Positions 60,104 to 64,000 of a stretch of DNA of 64,000 bases are shown piece by piece. Under the pieces are notes generated by a model. The model had not been told where the DNA came from, ran no database searches, and saw only the letters and a program-made list of their open reading frames with translations. This DNA comes from Caldilineaceae bacterium (GTDB lineage: Bacteria > Chloroflexota > Anaerolineae > Caldilineales > Caldilineaceae). The stretch is taken from NCBI GenBank assembly GCA_022842065.1, contig JALHQH010000021.1, forward strand, positions 1-64,000, read 5' to 3'. Both the position numbers and the translations under genes were made by a program. The number at the start of each line of letters is the position of its first letter. Position 1 is the stretch's first letter.

Positions 60104-62188
60104 ATGGCCAAACGAACGTTGACCACCAGCAAAGCCAAAGCGCCTGCGGTACCGGTGATGAAGCGCCAGTCACAAGAGGACGCGCCGGCCTTGCCGCCCC
60201 GCTATGTCAGTAAAAACTATCCAATTGATGCCGATGCGCCACCATTGGCCCAGTTGGCATTGCGGACCTTGAGCATAGCATCGGCAGTCCCGCTGGATGA
60301 AGGCGCGTTGCTGGTCGAAGAGCGCAATATTTGGCAGCCCGAGTCGTGGTTGGTCCAACGCTGCTGGGAAACCTTGGCGGACGGTGGTGCCGGTCGCGAA
60401 GTCTTTGACATCGCGGCCTTGCTGGCCACCCGCCAACCGCTGGCCCCGTTACAGGCGTTACAGCGGCTGGCCCGCCAGGTGCCCAGCCGGCCCGCGCTTT
60501 TGCCGCTGGTACAACATGAGTTGGAACGCTGGGCACACCGCCTCTTTCGAACCTTCCCGGAAGAAGGGACGCAGATCGAGCGATTATTGCTGCTGGGGAT
60601 GAGCGCGGCGCAGATTGACAATGGCGAACTCGCGGCAAGCTGCCTGGAGCGGTTAGATCAATTGCCCAAGGGCTGGGGCCGGGTGGTTGCCCGCCCCGAA
60701 ACCCGTGAACAGTTGGCCTATTGTATCGCCCACATCGGCCCCCATCCCCTCGTCAACACGCTGATTACCGGCGCGATCCGCCGCCATGATGAAGTTGGCG
60801 CGCAGCTGATCTACGCCATTACCACCCACTTGAGTGCCCAAATTAATGCCGGCACTGCGGCCCCCCGGACGCTGCGCTTGCTAACGCGCCTGATGACGCG
60901 CTGTGTTGACACCATCCGTTTTGGCGCCTTGGTGAGTTTACAAAGTCGCCGCGTGGCGACGACTATCCTGGGCCAGGCCGGCCAGGTCGAGGCAGTGCTT
61001 GCGCAACTGGCGGTGATCCAGAGCGTGCAGGAGGCCCAGCGTGCCACCGGCTACACTTCGCACAAAGATGACGCGACCTTGTTGCGCCAGGTGAAGCGGA
61101 CCAGTGCCAACAGTGATGTCGATTTCCTCGTCTATACACTGCGCAACGCAATTGCGGCGATGCCGCTGCGGCGGCTCAATCGCGAGGAACGGATTGCCCT
61201 GGCCGACCAGTTGGCCATGCTTGGCATTCGCAGCGATGGTTGGACCGCCGCTAGCGCAGCGGCGACCTTGATTGAGCTAGGCGCACTCAAATATGCAATT
61301 GAGGTCGTGGAACACATTGCCCCCAACGATCCGGCGCGCAGTGAAGGGTTGTTGGCCCTGGTACGGGGGCTGCTAGCAACGTCCGAATTTAGGTTGGCCG
61401 ATGAACAGGCCCAAGCGGCGTTGACTTGGGCTCGCGCCCAAAGCGGCCGCAATGCCGACCGCGCCCTGACCTGGGGCCTTGCCGAACTCTATCTGGCACA
61501 CCAACGGTCTGAAGTTGCCCTCCGATTCCTGCCACGCTCACAGGCGAAAAGCGGCTGGCGCACTCAGTTGTCACGCTGGTGGGACCAGGGTTTAGATGAT
61601 GACGAATTGCGCAATAGCCGGCTACGGTTGCAGGCGCTCCTCCAATTAGAAAGCCAAAGCGCGACCGACCATCCTGCCGCGGGGTCACCGCTGGTGGAGC
61701 CTAATGGGGTCAACAGTGCCCCCACCAATCTCACCGCGCGCGAACAGGCAAAAGAGGTACAGGAGCTGTTGCGCAGCTTACGGCGTGCGGCCCCCAGCCT
61801 GCTGGAAGGCGAGGCGCTGATCCATTTCTATATTGATGGGCTATTGCGCCCCCTCTTAGCTGCAGGGCGCCAAGCACAGGCGTGGGAATTATTGCCGGCA
61901 CTGCAACAGGCGCTGGCGACGAGTAGTGGCAGCAAACACGCCACCCGCGTTGCCGAAGTTGCCAACCTGCTGGCAGCTGAACTTAACACCGCCGGCGCGC
62001 CGCCCCAGGTAGGGAGCAAAACTCCCCAACTGATTGAAACGTTCCTCCATGATCTCTGGCAGGAAAACGCCCGGCGCGGCATCTGGCAGACAGTCCACGG
62101 CATCGAAGGCACCCTAGCGCTACTACTAGCCCGCGAAGGAGCGCCTAGCCTGGTGGCCATTGCGCGCGGTGCGATCCAAGCCGCCTGA
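60104..62188 (+). CDS. Large alpha-solenoid protein of unknown function
   Basis: A 694-residue protein, soluble, almost entirely helical, with TPR/HEAT-like helix pairs (ALRTLSIASAVPLDEGALLV, LAALLATRQPLAPLQALQRL-type segments, ARSEGLLALVRGLLATSEFR). A basic N-terminal tail (AKRTLTTSKAKAPAVPVMKR) may contact nucleic acid. No enzyme motif is seen. It is 7 nt behind the small Cas4-like protein and co-transcribed with the translin gene, so it may be a scaffold for the same process. No family is recognised. Confidence 0.65.
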   Translation: MAKRTLTTSKAKAPAVPVMKRQSQEDAPALPPRYVSKNYPIDADAPPLAQLALRTLSIASAVPLDEGALLVEERNIWQPESWLVQRCWETLADGGAGREVFDIAALLATRQPLAPLQALQRLARQVPSRPALLPLVQHELERWAHRLFRTFPEEGTQIERLLLLGMSAAQIDNGELAASCLERLDQLPKGWGRVVARPETREQLAYCIAHIGPHPLVNTLITGAIRRHDEVGAQLIYAITTHLSAQINAGTAAPRTLRLLTRLMTRCVDTIRFGALVSLQSRRVATTILGQAGQVEAVLAQLAVIQSVQEAQRATGYTSHKDDATLLRQVKRTSANSDVDFLVYTLRNAIAAMPLRRLNREERIALADQLAMLGIRSDGWTAASAAATLIELGALKYAIEVVEHIAPNDPARSEGLLALVRGLLATSEFRLADEQAQAALTWARAQSGRNADRALTWGLAELYLAHQRSEVALRFLPRSQAKSGWRTQLSRWWDQGLDDDELRNSRLRLQALLQLESQSATDHPAAGSPLVEPNGVNSAPTNLTAREQAKEVQELLRSLRRAAPSLLEGEALIHFYIDGLLRPLLAAGRQAQAWELLPALQQALATSSGSKHATRVAEVANLLAAELNTAGAPPQVGSKTPQLIETFLHDLWQENARRGIWQTVHGIEGTLALLLAREGAPSLVAIARGAIQAA

Positions 62189-62276
62189 TCAAGCCCAGAC
62201 CAGCACCATTGGCGCGCCACGGTAACCACTGCGCCAAAACCAACTTTTACCAACTTGCGACGTTGCCCTCACAAAT

Positions 62277-62305
62277 TTGAACTTCCACAGCTTCTGTATG
62301 ATAAT
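62277..62305 (+). promoter_or_regulatory. Candidate promoter of the BCD transporter gene
   Basis: TTGAAC, a 17-nt spacer and GATAAT, about 125 nt before the ATG. Confidence 0.45.
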
Positions 62306-62429
62306 TTACAATTAGGCGACAAGAATCTGTGGAATTCTATGGGATTCTATACCAAAACAGTAACGTGTATCTTGGGCGTGCCGGCACTTTGCCGCTGTGC
62401 CGAACACAAAACTAAAGGATAGCGTAGCC

Positions 62430-63737
62430 ATGAACTGGCGCAAAGTGGTGCAACTGGCCATGGTGCATGTGGGCACCTCGATTACCGTCGTACCGGTAAC
62501 CAGCACGTTGAATCGCATTATGATTGCCGACCTGCACTTTTCCGCGTTGCTGGTCGGTTTTTTGATCTCGCTGCCCTATCTGCTCTCCCCCTTACAGGTG
62601 ATCATGGGCAGTTGGACTGACCGCTCGCCGCTGTGGGGGTTGCGCCGCTCACCCTGGATCGTGATCGGGGGGTTGATGGCCGCCTTTGGCAGTTACATGA
62701 CCCCGCATGCCGTCTTTCTCATGGCCGACCACTGGGGGGTGGGGCTGCTGGCGGCGCTGGGTGCCTTTACGCTGTGGGGCGTGGGGGTCAACATTGCCTC
62801 GGTCAGCTATCTTTCGCTGGTCACCGACCTGAGTGCAGAAGATGCGGGTTGGCGTAGCCGCGCCGTCAGCACCATGTGGACGGCGATGATCCTCTCGACG
62901 ATTTTAACCTCGGTTGCGCTTTCGGTAATGTTGGAAAGCTACAATGAAAGTGCCCTCTACACCGCCTTTGGGGCGATCTGGCTGGTGGCCAGCCTGCTGA
63001 TTCTCTTTGGCGCATCACGCATTGAAGCGCCCAGTGGTACCGCGCAAGTGCTGACAAATCAGGCGGCCAACCCACTGACGGCCATGCGCCTGTTGGCCCA
63101 TAATCCCACGGCCCGCCGTTTCTTTGTCTATCTGCTGCTTGTCCTCATCAGCATCCATGCGCAGGATGTGCTGCTTGAACCTTTTGGCGCAGAAGCCCTG
63201 GGCATGGCCGTCGCCCAAACCTCGCGCTTGACTTCGATCTGGGGCGTCGGGGTCTTTATTACTTTGATTGGTGGGCTGCCAATTGTACGCCGCCTGGGCA
63301 AACAGCGGAGTGCAAACTTGGGCGCGCTGATTGCCGCGTTGGCCTTTAGCCTGATCATGGTGACCGGCGTCTTTGTCAACGTTTATGCCTTTATGGGTTC
63401 GGTCTTTCTGCTGGGGCTGGGCGGCGGCCTGATGACCGTCAGCAACTTGAGCTTTATGCTCGACATGACCCTGCCCCAGGCAGCCGGGCTCTATATTGGC
63501 GCGTGGGGGGTCGCCAACTTTGCCGGGCAAGCGCTGGGCAACATTACCAGTGGCCTGATCCGTGACGCGGCGCTGAGCCTCACCGGGAATGTCCTGATCG
63601 GTTACCTCACCGTCTTTGGCCTGGAGGTATTGGGATTACTGATCGCAATGCGTTTACTTGGTACTATTTCGGTAGAAGTATTTCGTCGGGACGCCGAAAT
63701 CCATGTCCATGAAGTGCTGGCGTTAATGACAGAGTAG
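62430..63737 (+). CDS. PucC/BCD-family MFS transporter
   Basis: A 435-residue major facilitator protein with 12 predicted helices. The start region VTSTLNRIMIADLHFSALLV and the first loop GSWTDRSPLWGLRRSPWIVI are characteristic of the BCD (PucC/LhaA/BchS) family, whose known members help assemble bacteriochlorophyll antenna complexes. Relatives in non-phototrophs exist, and no photosynthesis gene lies in this window, so the substrate is open. I start at ATG 62430 (MNWRKVVQ) with AAAGGA upstream; an ATG at 62397 is less likely. Confidence 0.82.
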   Translation: MNWRKVVQLAMVHVGTSITVVPVTSTLNRIMIADLHFSALLVGFLISLPYLLSPLQVIMGSWTDRSPLWGLRRSPWIVIGGLMAAFGSYMTPHAVFLMADHWGVGLLAALGAFTLWGVGVNIASVSYLSLVTDLSAEDAGWRSRAVSTMWTAMILSTILTSVALSVMLESYNESALYTAFGAIWLVASLLILFGASRIEAPSGTAQVLTNQAANPLTAMRLLAHNPTARRFFVYLLLVLISIHAQDVLLEPFGAEALGMAVAQTSRLTSIWGVGVFITLIGGLPIVRRLGKQRSANLGALIAALAFSLIMVTGVFVNVYAFMGSVFLLGLGGGLMTVSNLSFMLDMTLPQAAGLYIGAWGVANFAGQALGNITSGLIRDAALSLTGNVLIGYLTVFGLEVLGLLIAMRLLGTISVEVFRRDAEIHVHEVLALMTE

Positions 63738-63929
63738 AAATCGGCAATAGCACTCATTTTAATGGACGGATTTTACGTTATATTATTCATGTACAGCGGG
63801 TGTCATGCGAAATACGACAACTTTTGTGTCGATTGACGAAAGTGAACCAGGCCACGCCCATGTGTAGAGCGGCTGCAACAGATGCAGCCGGCAGCAGTGC
63901 GCATGGGAACAGAAAGGAAGCCGTCGACG

Positions 63930-63938
63930 TTATCCACA
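63930..63938 (+). promoter_or_regulatory. Single DnaA-box-like 9-mer in the terminal intergenic region
   Basis: TTATCCACA is a perfect DnaA box, but it stands alone. The region 63738-64000 holds no recognisable gene; TATAAT at 63979 without a good -35 may be the start of a gene beyond the window. Confidence 0.25.
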
Positions 63939-64000
63939 AGGTTGGTCAAAGCTTTCTTAATAATGGCGGCTGCGTCGGTATAATGCCAAACAGGTGCAGC

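Noticed and set aside
63930..63938. Replication origin suggested by a DnaA box and by dnaN in the window
   Set aside because: Only one box is seen, there is no AT-rich unwinding region, no dnaA, and dnaN is 50 kb away.
1..64000. tRNA and rRNA genes
   Set aside because: No T-arm GTTCRANNC in a suitable cloverleaf context and no rRNA-like stretch were found by eye in the intergenic regions.

Overview
The window looks like a chromosomal segment of a Chloroflexota bacterium (Caldilinea/Anaerolineae-like). This is inference from gene content: two giant MalT-type LuxR regulators, many zinc-independent MDR oxidoreductases, DUF4386 and DUF6326 membrane proteins, a bacterial translin, a PucC/BCD-type MFS transporter and many dispersed palindromes. 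No rRNA, tRNA or CRISPR array was seen.

Layout. 1-8.3 kb: a response regulator, a CDF metal exporter with three C-terminal dimerisation-like repeats, a large secreted metalloprotease/VWA protein on the minus strand, and an APH-fold sugar kinase-like enzyme. 8.5-13.9 kb: a heterodimeric ABC exporter with one degenerate ATP site, then dnaN and a clean terminator. 13.9-18.3 kb: a zinc-ribbon/LysM membrane protein, two GNAT acetyltransferases, a creatininase-family hydrolase and a PD-(D/E)XK-like protein driven by a near-perfect sigma70 promoter that makes a leaderless message. 18.5-22.3 kb: fadN-fadA beta-oxidation genes, with fadN bracketed by two related hairpin repeats. 22.3-25.8 kb: a HigBA-type toxin-antitoxin pair, a His-rich membrane protein and an OmpR/HAMP-kinase two-component system.

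26-41 kb is the unusual accessory region, visibly richer in A+T in its central genes. A minus-strand set encodes an ECF sigma factor, an uncharacterised 274-aa protein, a small secreted protein and a TPR-CHAT caspase-like protease; an IS701-like element separates the protease from the rest. Next to it on the plus strand lies a run of secreted proteins. The most striking is a 1001-residue protein with a vitellogenin-type N-terminal lipid-transfer domain, HEAT-like repeats and a C-terminal mucin CysD (WxxW) domain. With it are a beta-sandwich-like protein, an 11-residue-repeat protein and a two-gene, catalytic-domain-only copper amine oxidase. Three copies of a roughly 95-nt structured element with compensating stems lie between these genes. 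Whether the sigma factor controls the secreted genes is not shown by the sequence.

41-58 kb holds decayed genes (a glycerol-1-phosphate dehydrogenase-like relic and, at 26.1 kb, a XisI relic), an Rpn-type nuclease, and two paralogous modules. Each module has a MalT-type regulator, a 90-100-aa protein of one family, polytopic membrane proteins and MDR reductases. The promoter regions of the two modules carry clusters of direct repeats (six TGGTGA boxes at 54.5 kb; a 25-bp repeat at 46.9 kb). 57.8-64 kb: a galactonate dehydratase-like enolase-superfamily enzyme, a translin / Cas4-N-terminus-like / alpha-solenoid three-gene operon, and a BCD-family transporter. At least ten different intergenic palindromic elements are scattered through the window.
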